Of a stretch of DNA of 64,000 nucleotides, positions 18,310 to 26,600 are shown piece after piece. The stretch's first letter is position 1. Every line of letters begins with the position of its first letter. The stretch comes from Aliarcobacter faecis (GTDB taxonomy: Bacteria > Campylobacterota > Campylobacteria > Campylobacterales > Arcobacteraceae). The notes below the pieces were generated by a model. That model saw only the letters and a program-made list of their open reading frames with translations. It was not told the DNA's origin and did not search any database. The stretch covers positions 620,001-684,000 of the forward strand of contig NZ_CP053837.1 of assembly GCF_013201705.1 (NCBI RefSeq). Reading direction: 5' to 3'. A program made the position numbers and the translations under genes.

Positions 18310-19873
18310 TTATTTTAAACCTATATATAAATTTTGTCTCTTTTGTATCAGATAGAATATCTATTATAACAAAATTTTTATCACAAATCTCTTTTACTAT
18401 TTTAAGACCAAGTCCAAAACCACCTCTTGCATTATTTTCTCTATAAAAATCATCAAAAATCTTATCAATACTCTCTATCTTTTTTGAATTTGTTGTAACA
18501 CTAAACTCTATTTCATCATCATTTAAATAGATTAATTTTACAAAAATAGGGGATTTGCTAAATGAGTATTTAACAGCATTTGAAAGGTTATTATCAATAA
18601 TTCTTTGAAGTTCTGTTTGATTAAATTTTAAATATACATCATCTTCAATATTTTTTATAAAATATAAAGAGTTTGATTTTACAATCTCTTCAAAAAAATC
18701 CATTCTATCTTTTAAAACTTGTGAAAATTCAATATACTCTTTTTCATAAGTGACTCTATCTTTTTTGATTAAGTAAGATAAATCATCATAAATATATTGA
18801 ATTGTTTTTGATCCAGATTCTATATTTGTAATATAGTTGTTATTTGGAATTTTCATTTTTAGCAGATCTATATTTGTTCTTATAATTGCTAAAGGAGTAT
18901 TTATCTCGTGAACAGAATTTTTTAGAAATTGTTTTTGTGATTCTACTAAGTCAGATAACTCTTTTGTCTTTTCATTAACTTTTATCTCTAGATTTTTGTT
19001 TAACTCTTCTAACATAGAACTTTTTAGTTTCATATTTGTCATAGCATCATTTGCATAATTTGCAATAACTTTGAATTCACCAAAAATAATTCTATTTTGA
19101 TTTATTGGATTATCACTTTTTTGAGACTCTTTAAAGTAATTTCCTATCTCTTTTACATCATTTACTATTAGGATAGTTGCATTTTTATAGATAAAAATAG
19201 AGTATAAAATAAGTAAAATTGTAAGAGATGTAATTTGTAAAGTATAGTTAGAGATTTTTTTATTATACTCTTCCTCTTTTTGTTTAATTAGCCTGTCAAT
19301 TTCATCAAGATATACACCTTTACCTATTGTCCAATTCCATTCAGCATAGGAGTTTACAAAAGATAGTTTATTTGTCTCTTTTGAAGCTTCTGGTTTTGTC
19401 CAAAAGTAGTTTACATAACCACCATCTTTATTTTGTGACTCTTTAATTAACTCAATAATTGGATATTTCCCAGAAGAGTCTTTAATATTTAAAAAATTCT
19501 TTCCAATATTTAATCTTTCAGTTGAGCTTAATACTACATTTCCTTCAAAATCATAAATAAAAATATATTCATTTGGATTATTACTTAGTTTTAATTGGTT
19601 TATAGCAAGGATAACATCTCTTTTTATCTCATTAATAGGTTTTAAGTCTTTATTTTGTTTGTGATAATAGTCGATAAATTTAATAACATAATCAACGTGA
19701 GTTTTAAGTAGAGCTTTTTGGTTATTTGTATAGTCTGTTTTTAAAGTATGTATCTTTTCTTGAAGCTCTTCATGAGCATTATTTATTATTATAAATGTAA
19801 AAAATGAGATTAATATAATAATGAAAACAATACTATAAACTATTAAGTGATAAAGAGATTTTGCTTTTAACAT
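18290..19873 (-). CDS. Cache-domain sensor histidine kinase
   Basis: 527 residues. A first membrane span (about 10-30) and a second (about 207-225) bracket a periplasmic single-Cache type domain with YIFIYDFEGNVVLSS and WNWTIGKGVYLDEI. The cytoplasmic part has the phospho-acceptor HEINTPLAIIRTNIDLL (His about 323), an N-box NNLSNAVKYS and a G-box GGFGLGLKIVKEI. Cache domains of this type often bind small carboxylates or amino acids, which suits the adjacent symporters. The gene begins the HK-RR pair and has a Fur-box-like sequence upstream. Confidence 0.9.
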   Translation of the reverse strand: MLKAKSLYHLIVYSIVFIIILISFFTFIIINNAHEELQEKIHTLKTDYTNNQKALLKTHVDYVIKFIDYYHKQNKDLKPINEIKRDVILAINQLKLSNNPNEYIFIYDFEGNVVLSSTERLNIGKNFLNIKDSSGKYPIIELIKESQNKDGGYVNYFWTKPEASKETNKLSFVNSYAEWNWTIGKGVYLDEIDRLIKQKEEEYNKKISNYTLQITSLTILLILYSIFIYKNATILIVNDVKEIGNYFKESQKSDNPINQNRIIFGEFKVIANYANDAMTNMKLKSSMLEELNKNLEIKVNEKTKELSDLVESQKQFLKNSVHEINTPLAIIRTNIDLLKMKIPNNNYITNIESGSKTIQYIYDDLSYLIKKDRVTYEKEYIEFSQVLKDRMDFFEEIVKSNSLYFIKNIEDDVYLKFNQTELQRIIDNNLSNAVKYSFSKSPIFVKLIYLNDDEIEFSVTTNSKKIESIDKIFDDFYRENNARGGFGLGLKIVKEICDKNFVIIDILSDTKETKFIYRFKINEDTTS

Positions 19874-19901
19874 TTAAATTTGTGACCTTGAATAAATATA
19901 A

Positions 19902-19920
19902 GATAATGATAACTATATTT
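19902..19920. promoter_or_regulatory. Fur-box-like sequence upstream of the histidine kinase
   Basis: GATAATGATAACTATATTT matches the classical 19-base Fur box GATAATGATAATCATTATC at 14 positions by my count. It lies 29-47 bases before the kinase ATG. In AT-rich DNA such matches can arise by chance. An 11-base core TGATAACTATA recurs, in the opposite orientation, upstream of the first fecI gene. Confidence 0.35.
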
Positions 19921-19946
19921 TTATAAGAAAGAAATTATTTTAAAAG

Positions 19947-20023
19947 TGGCGCGGCCAACGAGACTCGAACTCGCGACCTCCTGCGTGACAGGCAGGCATT
20001 CTAACCAACTAAACTATGGCCGC
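19947..20023 (-). tRNA. tRNA-Asp (GTC), distal copy
   Basis: 77 nt including an encoded CCA. The acceptor stem GCGGCCA / TGGCCGC closes, the anticodon stem CCTGC / GCAGG encloses the loop with GTC, and the T-arm GGTTCGAGTC-type motif (here GAGTTCGAGTCTC) is intact. Last gene of the eight-tRNA transcript. Confidence 0.96.
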
Positions 20024-20035
20024 ACCAGATAAATA

Positions 20036-20111
20036 TGGTGGTCGATATAAGACTCGAACTTATGACATCTACCTTGTAAGGGTAGCGCTCTACCAACTGA
20101 GCTAATCGACC
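20036..20111 (-). tRNA. tRNA-Val (TAC), distal copy
   Basis: 76 nt with encoded CCA. Acceptor GGTCGAT / ATCGACC, anticodon stem CTACC / GGTAG, loop CTTACAA giving TAC, intact TTCGAGT T-loop. Confidence 0.96.
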
Positions 20112-20136
20112 TATGGGAATTTACATATATTGACCT

Positions 20137-20211
20137 TGGTGACCCCTAGGGGATTCGAACCCCTGTGGCATGGATGAAAACCATGAATCCTAACCGTTAG
20201 ATGAAGGGGCC
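20137..20211 (-). tRNA. tRNA-Glu (TTC), distal copy
   Basis: 75 nt with encoded CCA. Acceptor GGCCCCT / AGGGGTC with one G-U pair, anticodon stem CATGG / CCATG, loop TTTTCAT giving TTC, intact GGTTCGAATCC T-arm. Confidence 0.96.
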
Positions 20212-20231
20212 AAGATATGTAATAATAAAAG

Positions 20232-20307
20232 TGGTGACCTGTGATGGATTCGAACCATCGGCCTCCTCATTAAAAGTGAGATGCTCTACCGGCTGAGCTA
20301 ACAAGTC
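20232..20307 (-). tRNA. tRNA-Lys (TTT), distal copy
   Basis: 76 nt with encoded CCA. Acceptor GACTTGT / ACAGGTC, loop CTTTTAA giving TTT, intact GGTTCGAATCC T-arm. It differs from the proximal copy by one base in the D arm (CAGCCGG here, CAGCTGG there). Confidence 0.95.
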
Positions 20308-20325
20308 ATAATAAACAATAAAAAG

Positions 20326-20402
20326 TGGCGCGGCCAACGAGACTCGAACTCGCGACCTCCTGCGTGACAGGCAGGCATTCTAACCAACTAAACTATGGCC
20401 GC
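20326..20402 (-). tRNA. tRNA-Asp (GTC), proximal copy
   Basis: 77 nt, identical to the copy at 19947-20023, with encoded CCA and anticodon GTC. Confidence 0.96.
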
Positions 20403-20414
20403 ACCAGATAAATA

Positions 20415-20490
20415 TGGTGGTCGATATAAGACTCGAACTTATGACATCTACCTTGTAAGGGTAGCGCTCTACCAACTGAGCTAATCGACC
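20415..20490 (-). tRNA. tRNA-Val (TAC), proximal copy
   Basis: 76 nt, identical to the copy at 20036-20111, anticodon TAC. Confidence 0.96.
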
Positions 20491-20508
20491 TTGTTATATA
20501 TTTGACCT

Positions 20509-20583
20509 TGGTGACCCCTAGGGGATTCGAACCCCTGTGGCATGGATGAAAACCATGAATCCTAACCGTTAGATGAAGGGGCC
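20509..20583 (-). tRNA. tRNA-Glu (TTC), proximal copy
   Basis: 75 nt, identical to the copy at 20137-20211, anticodon TTC. Confidence 0.96.
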
Positions 20584-20601
20584 AAGTATATAACAAAAAA
20601 A

Positions 20602-20677
20602 TGGTGACCTGTGATGGATTCGAACCATCGGCCTCCTCATTAAAAGTGAGATGCTCTACCAGCTGAGCTAACAAGTC
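20602..20677 (-). tRNA. tRNA-Lys (TTT), proximal copy
   Basis: 76 nt, anticodon TTT, first gene of the tRNA transcript. Differs by one D-arm base from the distal copy. Confidence 0.95.
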
Positions 20678-20714
20678 GTTTTCCTTTTTAAGCTTTTACT
20701 TAAAATGGACTGGA

Positions 20715-20743
20715 ATTATAGTGCAAAATAATTTAATTGTCAA
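20715..20743 (-). promoter_or_regulatory. Consensus sigma70 promoter of the tRNA operon
   Basis: On the minus strand TTGACA (20743-20738), a 17-base spacer and TATAAT (20720-20715). Both hexamers match the sigma70 consensus exactly, and the -10 lies 38 bases before tRNA-Lys. The -35 box overlaps the 3' end of pncC. A full -35 box is unusual in Campylobacterota, where promoters usually rely on the -10 element and T-rich periodicity, and fits a stable-RNA operon. Confidence 0.85.
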
Positions 20744-21239
20744 GAGTTTTTTGTGCAAATTTTAAAATTTCTTTTAAAGATGTTTTTGCTGCTTGTTTTT
20801 GGATTTCAATTCTACTACCATTAAAGTGATAAGTTTCTACTATTTTATGGGCTTTATTATCACAAATTCCAATTACGACTGTACCAATTGGTTTATTTAT
20901 TGTTCCACCATTGGGACCAGCAATTCCTGATATTGCAATAGCAAAATTAGCATCAAATTTAATTATTACACCATCTAACATCTCATTTACAGTTTGTGTA
21001 CTAACAGCCCCATATTTTTCTAAAGTTTCATTTTTTACATTTAGCTCTAGATTTTTTATTTTATTTGAATATGTAATAATACTTCCATTAAAAATATCAC
21101 TTGAACCACTAATTTGTGTAATCATACTAGCAACTAATCCACCTGTACAAGATTCTGCTGTTGTGATTGATTTATTGTGTTTTCTCAAAAGTTCTTGAAG
21201 TTCTATCATATTATTTGTAGAAAATATATTGTTGTACAT
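20733..21239 (-). CDS. pncC: Nicotinamide-nucleotide amidohydrolase (CinA C-terminal domain protein)
   Basis: 168 residues, the stand-alone CinA_C domain that hydrolyses nicotinamide mononucleotide to nicotinate mononucleotide in NAD salvage. The catalytic motif TTAESCTGGLVASMITQISG is near residue 20, followed by YSNKIK, the GAVS-type KYGAVSTQTV, and SGIAGPNGGTINKPIGTV. Length and motifs match the short PncC class rather than full CinA. It is the only gene between the tRNA cluster and mqo; its 3' end overlaps the tRNA promoter. Confidence 0.92.
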   Translation of the reverse strand: MYNNIFSTNNMIELQELLRKHNKSITTAESCTGGLVASMITQISGSSDIFNGSIITYSNKIKNLELNVKNETLEKYGAVSTQTVNEMLDGVIIKFDANFAIAISGIAGPNGGTINKPIGTVVIGICDNKAHKIVETYHFNGSRIEIQKQAAKTSLKEILKFAQKTLDN

Positions 21240-21311
21240 AAAAATTCCTTTTATAGTTTAAAGGATTTTAGAAGAATATTTATAAAATAGAGATAAATTT
21301 AAAAAGAAAGT

Positions 21312-21340
21312 TTTTTAGAAGAGTTTAACTCTTCTAAAAA
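21312..21340 (-). terminator. Terminator of mqo
   Basis: Long perfect stem TTTTTAGAAGAGTT / AACTCTTCTAAAAA immediately after the mqo stop, followed on the minus strand by an A-rich then T-rich stretch. Confidence 0.7.
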
Positions 21341-22699
21341 TTATTTGTCATCTGTAAAGTCAGCTAAGAATTGATCTTCATTGAAATTTTTTCCAAGGTA
21401 TGAACAAACTAATTTAATATCTCTCTCTGCATTTCCAAGACAAGATGTAGCTCCTGGAGATGGAGTCATATTAAAGATAATACCTTTTTCTTCTGTAATT
21501 GAAGCTTCACCAAGCATTAGTTTTTGTTCAGTTTTATTTAAAACTTGAGGTCTTACTCCACCAAATCCTTTTGCATATTCAATATCATCAACACTTAATG
21601 ATGGTACTATTTTTTGTGCATCTTTAACAAATAGTTTTTTGTTGATTCCAGGTACTTCAAATAAGAAGTTTTTGAAGATATAGTTTCTAATATCACTATC
21701 TTTTAATAAATCCCAGAAAATTTTTATAATATTTCCATCTAAATTTAAAGTTTTTAAGCATTGGAATAAAGATTTACCACCTTTATATCTTTCTAATACT
21801 AATAGTGCAAGAGCTGTTGGTCCAAATCTTGTTTTTCCATCACATAAAATATCTGGATCCCCATGAAGTGCAGCAAATGGAAGTTTATCATTTTGTACCA
21901 TATAAACTTTTCCATTTAAGTAAGTTCCATTTGTAATATAAAATGATCCAGCCATAGAAAGTGATCCCATATGTTTTCCATATCCCATTTTATGTGCTAA
22001 ATATAGTGAGTGAGCTCCAGCATTTACAACCACAAAATCAGCAGTATAAACTGTACCATTTGTTGTAGTTAATTTAAATTTATCACCAATTTTTTGAATC
22101 TCTTCAACTTCTGAATTAAAATAAACATCTGTTATTTTTTCACTATTTGCATTTTGACCAGCTTTTACAAGCTCTTTTGTCATTGCTCCAAAATCAACAG
22201 TTGTATATTGGTCATTTGTTCCCATAGCTACAATTGGTTCTGGTCTATCTTTTGTTCTTTCTTTATCTGAATATACTAATAAAGGCTCTTTTTCTCTTAA
22301 AGCTTCTTTATCCCATAACTCTAAGTATGGGAAAATCTCTTTAAATTTGTTATATCTATCAGTGATAAATTGAACTTCTTTCTCACCCACACCTAAAGCC
22401 ATTTTTTGATGTTTAAACATAATTTTATCTTGAAGGTCATACATTAAGTTGAACTTCTCAATCATTTTTGCAGTTCTTTTTGTAATTTTTGCTTTTTCAA
22501 AAGTATAGTTTGTCTCAATATCTCCAACATGTATTGTTTGAGAGTTACTAGTACCTTTAGAGTTTAAAGTTGCTAGTTCTTCATACTTCTCAAGTAAACA
22601 AATATTATTAACATCAGAATATTTTGCTAATTCAAAGAATAAAGCAGCTCCTGAAATTCCTCCACCTACAATTACGACCTCATAGTGTTTTTCGCTCAT
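21341..22699 (-). CDS. mqo: Malate:quinone oxidoreductase
   Basis: 452-residue FAD-dependent dehydrogenase that oxidises malate to oxaloacetate and passes electrons to menaquinone at the inner membrane. The Rossmann dinucleotide motif VVIVGGGISGAALFFEL is at residues 8-24. Further family features are LLEKYEELATLNSKGTSNSQ, VVNAGAHSLYLAHKMGYG, GPTALALLVLERY and the C-terminal TPSPGATSCLGNAERDI. Campylobacterota use Mqo in place of, or besides, NAD-linked malate dehydrogenase. The gene stands alone, divergent from ileS. Confidence 0.93.
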   Translation of the reverse strand: MSEKHYEVVIVGGGISGAALFFELAKYSDVNNICLLEKYEELATLNSKGTSNSQTIHVGDIETNYTFEKAKITKRTAKMIEKFNLMYDLQDKIMFKHQKMALGVGEKEVQFITDRYNKFKEIFPYLELWDKEALREKEPLLVYSDKERTKDRPEPIVAMGTNDQYTTVDFGAMTKELVKAGQNANSEKITDVYFNSEVEEIQKIGDKFKLTTTNGTVYTADFVVVNAGAHSLYLAHKMGYGKHMGSLSMAGSFYITNGTYLNGKVYMVQNDKLPFAALHGDPDILCDGKTRFGPTALALLVLERYKGGKSLFQCLKTLNLDGNIIKIFWDLLKDSDIRNYIFKNFLFEVPGINKKLFVKDAQKIVPSLSVDDIEYAKGFGGVRPQVLNKTEQKLMLGEASITEEKGIIFNMTPSPGATSCLGNAERDIKLVCSYLGKNFNEDQFLADFTDDK

Positions 22700-22881
22700 T
22701 TTCCTATCCTATATTTTTTAATGTCAAAATTTAACAACGATTTTAGCATATAAATTTTTAAATGTTATATAAATTATTATATTTATATATTATTTTAAGC
22801 TATTAAATTAAGAATTTAAAGAAATTTAGATACAATCTTAGCTTTAAATAATGTGAGAAATAATAAAATTAAGGTGATATA

Positions 22882-25611
22882 ATGGATTATAAAGATAGTT
22901 TGCTACTTCCTAAAACAGATTTTCCTATGAGAGGGAATCTTCCACAAAATGAACCACTAAGATATAAAAAGTGGGATGAAACAAAAGTTTATGAAAAAAT
23001 GAAAGGTAATAGAATAGGAAAACCTACTTTTACACTTCACGATGGACCTCCGTATGCAAATGGTAATATTCATATTGGTCATGCTTTAAATAAAATTCTA
23101 AAAGATATTATAAATAAATTTCACTATTTTGATGGTAAAAGTATTAGATATACTCCAGGTTGGGACTGTCATGGTCTTCCTATTGAACAAAAAGTTGAAG
23201 AGAAAATTGGAAGCGAAAAGAAAAAAATATTAGCTAAATCAAAATTAAGAGAGCTTTGTCGTGAGCATGCAACAAAGTTTGTAAATATTCAAAAAGATGA
23301 GTTTAAATCTTTAGGAGTAATAGCTGATTGGGAAAATCCTTATTTAACAATGGATTTTAAATTTGAAGCAAATATTTATAGAGAACTTTGCTCTATTGCA
23401 AAACAAGGATTACTTGTTCAAAGAAGTAAACCAGTCTATTGGTCATGGGCAGCACAAACAGCTTTAGCTGAAGCAGAAGTTGAGTATGAAGATAAAACTT
23501 CTCCATCTATATTTGTAGCATTTAAACACAAAGATATTGATGCAAGTTTGATTATTTGGACTACAACACCTTGGACACTTCCAGCAAATCAAGCAATTGC
23601 TTTAAATAAAGATGAAGAGTATGTTCTTACAAGTGATAAATTTATAGTTGCAAAGAAACTTTATAACTCTTTAATAGAGCAAGAGGTTATAAAAGGAACT
23701 ATAGTTGAAACAATAGATATTTTAAAACTAGAAAATACAAATGCTATAAATCCATTAAATGGTAGAGATTCAAGAGTTATATTTGGTGAACATGTTGAAA
23801 TGAGTGCTGGAAGTGGAGCAGTTCATACAGCTCCAGGACACGGTGAAGATGACTATAAAGTATCTTTGAAATATGGTATTGAAGTAATAATGCCTGTTGA
23901 TGCTTTTGGAAAATATGATGAAACAATTGTAAGAGAAAAACTTTTTAAAGATACATCTAAATATTTAGGTTTAAATGTATTTAAAGCAAATGATTTGATT
24001 TTGGAAGAGTTGGGAAGTGCATTGCTAAAAAAAAGTGATATAAGACACTCATATCCACACTGTTGGAGAACTCACACACCAATTATATTTAGAGCTACAA
24101 AACAGTGGTTTATCTCTATTGATGATGAGTATGGAGAAAAGAATCAAACTTTAAGACAAAATGCTCTTCAAATTGTAGAAAATCTGAGATTTTATCCAGA
24201 GTGGGGAAGAAATAGATTAAAAGCAATGCTTGAGGGAAGACCAGATTGGTGTATTTCAAGACAGAGAGATTGGGGAGTTCCAATTGCATTTTTTAGAAAT
24301 AAAAAAACTGATGAGATAATCTTTGATGAAAAAGTTTTAAATTTTACAGCTATGATTTTTGAAATTCACGGGTGTGATGCTTGGTATGATATGGAGATTA
24401 AAGATTTACTAAATCCAGCAAGTGGTTTAAACCCAGATGATTTAGAGAAAACTTTAGATATTTTAGATGTTTGGTTTGATAGTGGAAGTACACAAAATGC
24501 AGTTTTAAGAAGTGGAAATTATGATGCTGGAACATTTCCTGCTGATATGTATCTTGAAGGAAGTGATCAACATAGAGGTTGGTTCCAATCTTCACTTTTA
24601 ACAACACTTGCAAGTAGCGAAGTTGCACCTTATAAATCAATTTTAACTCATGGATTCACTGTTGATGAAAAGGGTGAGAAAATGAGTAAATCTAAAGGAA
24701 ATGTTGTTGCTCCTGATAAAGTTTTAAAAGAGTATGGAAGTGAGATTTTAAGACTTTGGGTTGCTATGAGTGATTATCAAAGTGATTTAAAAATTTCAGA
24801 TAATATTTTAAAACAAAATGGGGAACTATATAGAAAAATTAGAAATACAGCAAGATTTTTACTGGCAAATATAGATGGGCTTGAGAGTTTAGTAGAGATT
24901 GAAAAGCTTGGAGAGTTAGATAAGTGGATTTTAGCAAAGGCGAAAAGAGTTTTTGATGAGATAGAAGCTTCATTTAAAGTTTATGAGTTTTCAAAAGGTT
25001 TAAATAAATTAAATAACTTTTTAGTTGTAGATTTATCAGGAATTTATCTTGATGTTTGTAAAGATAGATTATATTGTGATAAAAAAGATGATATTCATAG
25101 AACTGCTTCACAAACAGCAATGGCGATGATTACTAAAAAACTAATAGGTACATTAGCTTGCATTTTAACTTATACTATGGATGAATTACTTGATTTTGCA
25201 CCAAATATTATAAAAGGTGAAGCAAAAGATATTTTTGATTTTGCAAAATTTGAGTTGCCAGAAATTAAATCATCTATAAGTGATGAGTTTTTTGTAGAAG
25301 CAAAAGAGAAATTCTCTGAAATTAAAGATAGTTTAAGTAAAGAAAAGATAATTAAATCAACACTAGAGTTAGAAATAGTTACAAATAGTACAGAATTTTT
25401 ATCTTTAGATAATGTAGAGTCAAGTGATTGGTTTTTAGTAAGTAAGGTTTCAAATATTAATTCAAATGAGAAAGAGTTAGGAAGTTTTAAAATAGATAAT
25501 AGTGAATTTAAAGTATTTAAAGCAAGTGGACATAAATGTCCTAGATGTTGGAAATATACTTCATCAAAAGAAGATGAATTATGCTTTAGATGTAATGAAG
25601 TGGTAAATTAA
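22882..25611 (+). CDS. ileS: Isoleucyl-tRNA synthetase
   Basis: 909-residue class I synthetase. The HIGH signature is HIGHALN (from His64), the KMSKS loop is KMSKSKGN (from about Lys600), the editing domain contains [16 protein letters not shown], and a C-terminal zinc-finger [14 protein letters not shown] completes the bacterial type. It attaches isoleucine to tRNA-Ile. An ATACAATC box about 40 bases upstream is the likely -10. The stop overlaps the ATG of a 36-residue membrane peptide gene (TAATG). Confidence 0.98.
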   Translation: MDYKDSLLLPKTDFPMRGNLPQNEPLRYKKWDETKVYEKMKGNRIGKPTFTLHDGPPYANGNIHIGHALNKILKDIINKFHYFDGKSIRYTPGWDCHGLPIEQKVEEKIGSEKKKILAKSKLRELCREHATKFVNIQKDEFKSLGVIADWENPYLTMDFKFEANIYRELCSIAKQGLLVQRSKPVYWSWAAQTALAEAEVEYEDKTSPSIFVAFKHKDIDASLIIWTTTPWTLPANQAIALNKDEEYVLTSDKFIVAKKLYNSLIEQEVIKGTIVETIDILKLENTNAINPLNGRDSRVIFGEHVEMSAGSGAVHTAPGHGEDDYKVSLKYGIEVIMPVDAFGKYDETIVREKLFKDTSKYLGLNVFKANDLILEELGSALLKKSDIRHSYPHCWRTHTPIIFRATKQWFISIDDEYGEKNQTLRQNALQIVENLRFYPEWGRNRLKAMLEGRPDWCISRQRDWGVPIAFFRNKKTDEIIFDEKVLNFTAMIFEIHGCDAWYDMEIKDLLNPASGLNPDDLEKTLDILDVWFDSGSTQNAVLRSGNYDAGTFPADMYLEGSDQHRGWFQSSLLTTLASSEVAPYKSILTHGFTVDEKGEKMSKSKGNVVAPDKVLKEYGSEILRLWVAMSDYQSDLKISDNILKQNGELYRKIRNTARFLLANIDGLESLVEIEKLGELDKWILAKAKRVFDEIEASFKVYEFSKGLNKLNNFLVVDLSGIYLDVCKDRLYCDKKDDIHRTASQTAMAMITKKLIGTLACILTYTMDELLDFAPNIIKGEAKDIFDFAKFELPEIKSSISDEFFVEAKEKFSEIKDSLSKEKIIKSTLELEIVTNSTEFLSLDNVESSDWFLVSKVSNINSNEKELGSFKIDNSEFKVFKASGHKCPRCWKYTSSKEDELCFRCNEVVN

Positions 25612-25721
25612 TGTTTGAAAATCAGGTTACACTTACATTTATATTTCAAACAATAGGAGTGATTATATTGCTTTCTGCTATTGGAATATTTTTTGTAAAA
25701 AAGAAACAAAAAAAGAGGTAA
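25611..25721 (+). CDS. 36-residue single-span membrane peptide
   Basis: The frame starts on the ATG that overlaps the ileS stop (TAATG) and ends in AAAGAGGTAA six bases before the NFU gene. The peptide has a polar N-terminus, a hydrophobic helix (about residues 8-29: TFIFQTIGVIILLSAIGIFF core) and a lysine/arginine tail VKKKQKKR, so it should insert with the tail in the cytoplasm. Coupling to both neighbours and the clean membrane topology argue that it is translated. I do not recognise a family; it may be a general small inner-membrane protein. Confidence 0.65.
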   Translation: MFENQVTLTFIFQTIGVIILLSAIGIFFVKKKQKKR

Positions 25722-25726
25722 ATATT

Positions 25727-26002
25727 ATGTTTCCATTTAGTGATGAAGATTTACAAGAGCCTGTAAACAATATTATAGAAAAAAAGATATCTCCTATGTT
25801 AGCAAGAGATGGTGGAGCAATAGAACTACTTGAAATTAAAAATTCAAAAGTTTATATACAATTAAAAGGTGCATGTGTTGGATGTAGTGCAAGTGGAAGT
25901 ACATTAAAATATATTGTGGAAAAAGAGTTAAAAAGTGCAATACATCCAGATTTAATAATAATCAATGTTCCTATTGGAAAAATTGATTACTTAGAGGATT
26001 AA
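25727..26002 (+). CDS. NFU-domain iron-sulfur scaffold/carrier protein
   Basis: 91 residues forming a single NifU C-terminal (NFU) domain. The cluster-binding CxxC is KGACVGCSASGSTL (about residues 47-50), after LARDGGAIELLEI, which is the conserved N-terminal strand of the family. It binds and transfers [4Fe-4S] clusters to apoproteins. The start ATG at 25727 follows AGAGGTAAATATT. It lies between ileS and murE in one run of plus-strand genes, an arrangement also seen in related Campylobacterota by my recollection. Confidence 0.9.
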   Translation: MFPFSDEDLQEPVNNIIEKKISPMLARDGGAIELLEIKNSKVYIQLKGACVGCSASGSTLKYIVEKELKSAIHPDLIIINVPIGKIDYLED

Positions 26003-26003
26003 T

Positions 26004-26600
26004 TTGATAAACGAAAATAGAGTATTTGAGAGTGCAAACTCTTTATTTACCCAAAGAAAATTTGAAGAGGCTCTATTTTATTACTCTTTATTAATAGATA
26101 ATTTTCCACAAAATAAAGAGTATCCTATTTATGCCCTTTTTTGTGATATATCTCTTGAAGATGAGAGTAAAGCTATATCTTTATTTGATTATTTTTCTGT
26201 TTTAAAAAAAGATGGATTAAATGAAGCAATAGAGTATGTAGAAGATGTCATAAGTGCTTATGATGGTGATATAGAAAAAATGATGAGCTTATTGGAAGAG
26301 ATAGCAAATCAAAATATAAATAGCCTTGAAGCTATAAACTATAGTGATTTCAATAAAACAGTGGAGCAAAGAGGTTCTTTTAAACTTGCTTTTGAGGATA
26401 TTATGTTTTCAACAAAAGTAGCAATTGATAATAGAGAAGATTTTTATGATTTTGTTACAAAATTAATAGATAATGGATTTGATAATACAGCATACAACTA
26501 TCTTGATGGATTTAATGAATATTTTAATTATGATAAAGAGATAGTAAAACTATATAAAAAATTGGAAGATAAACAAAATGAAGCTAAACATAAACGGTAG
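26004..26600 (+). CDS. Conserved hypothetical protein, TPR-like
   Basis: 198 residues, all-helical by appearance, acidic, with no signal peptide or membrane span. The first 40 residues (FESANSLFTQRKFEEALFYYSLLIDNFPQN) read like one tetratricopeptide repeat; the rest lacks clear repeats. The start is TTG at 26004, preceded by AGAGGA. It overlaps murE by 23 bases, so it is translationally tied to peptidoglycan synthesis genes, but no function can be assigned from the sequence. Confidence 0.75.
   Translation: MINENRVFESANSLFTQRKFEEALFYYSLLIDNFPQNKEYPIYALFCDISLEDESKAISLFDYFSVLKKDGLNEAIEYVEDVISAYDGDIEKMMSLLEEIANQNINSLEAINYSDFNKTVEQRGSFKLAFEDIMFSTKVAIDNREDFYDFVTKLIDNGFDNTAYNYLDGFNEYFNYDKEIVKLYKKLEDKQNEAKHKR

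Larger units (their letters stand above)
19943..20690 (-). repeat. Tandem duplication of a four-tRNA block
   Basis: Two direct copies of a Lys-Glu-Val-Asp tRNA block (transcribed order), offset by 379 bases at the Asp end and 370 at the Lys end. The tRNA bodies are identical except one base in the D-arm region of the two tRNA-Lys copies (ACCGGCTGAG versus ACCAGCTGAG on the plus strand). The spacers have diverged more, especially Val-Glu and Glu-Lys. Confidence 0.9.

Noticed and set aside
20393-20674. 93-codon open frame on the minus strand
   Set aside because: It lies entirely within tRNA genes and their spacers; tRNA sequence often gives such false frames.
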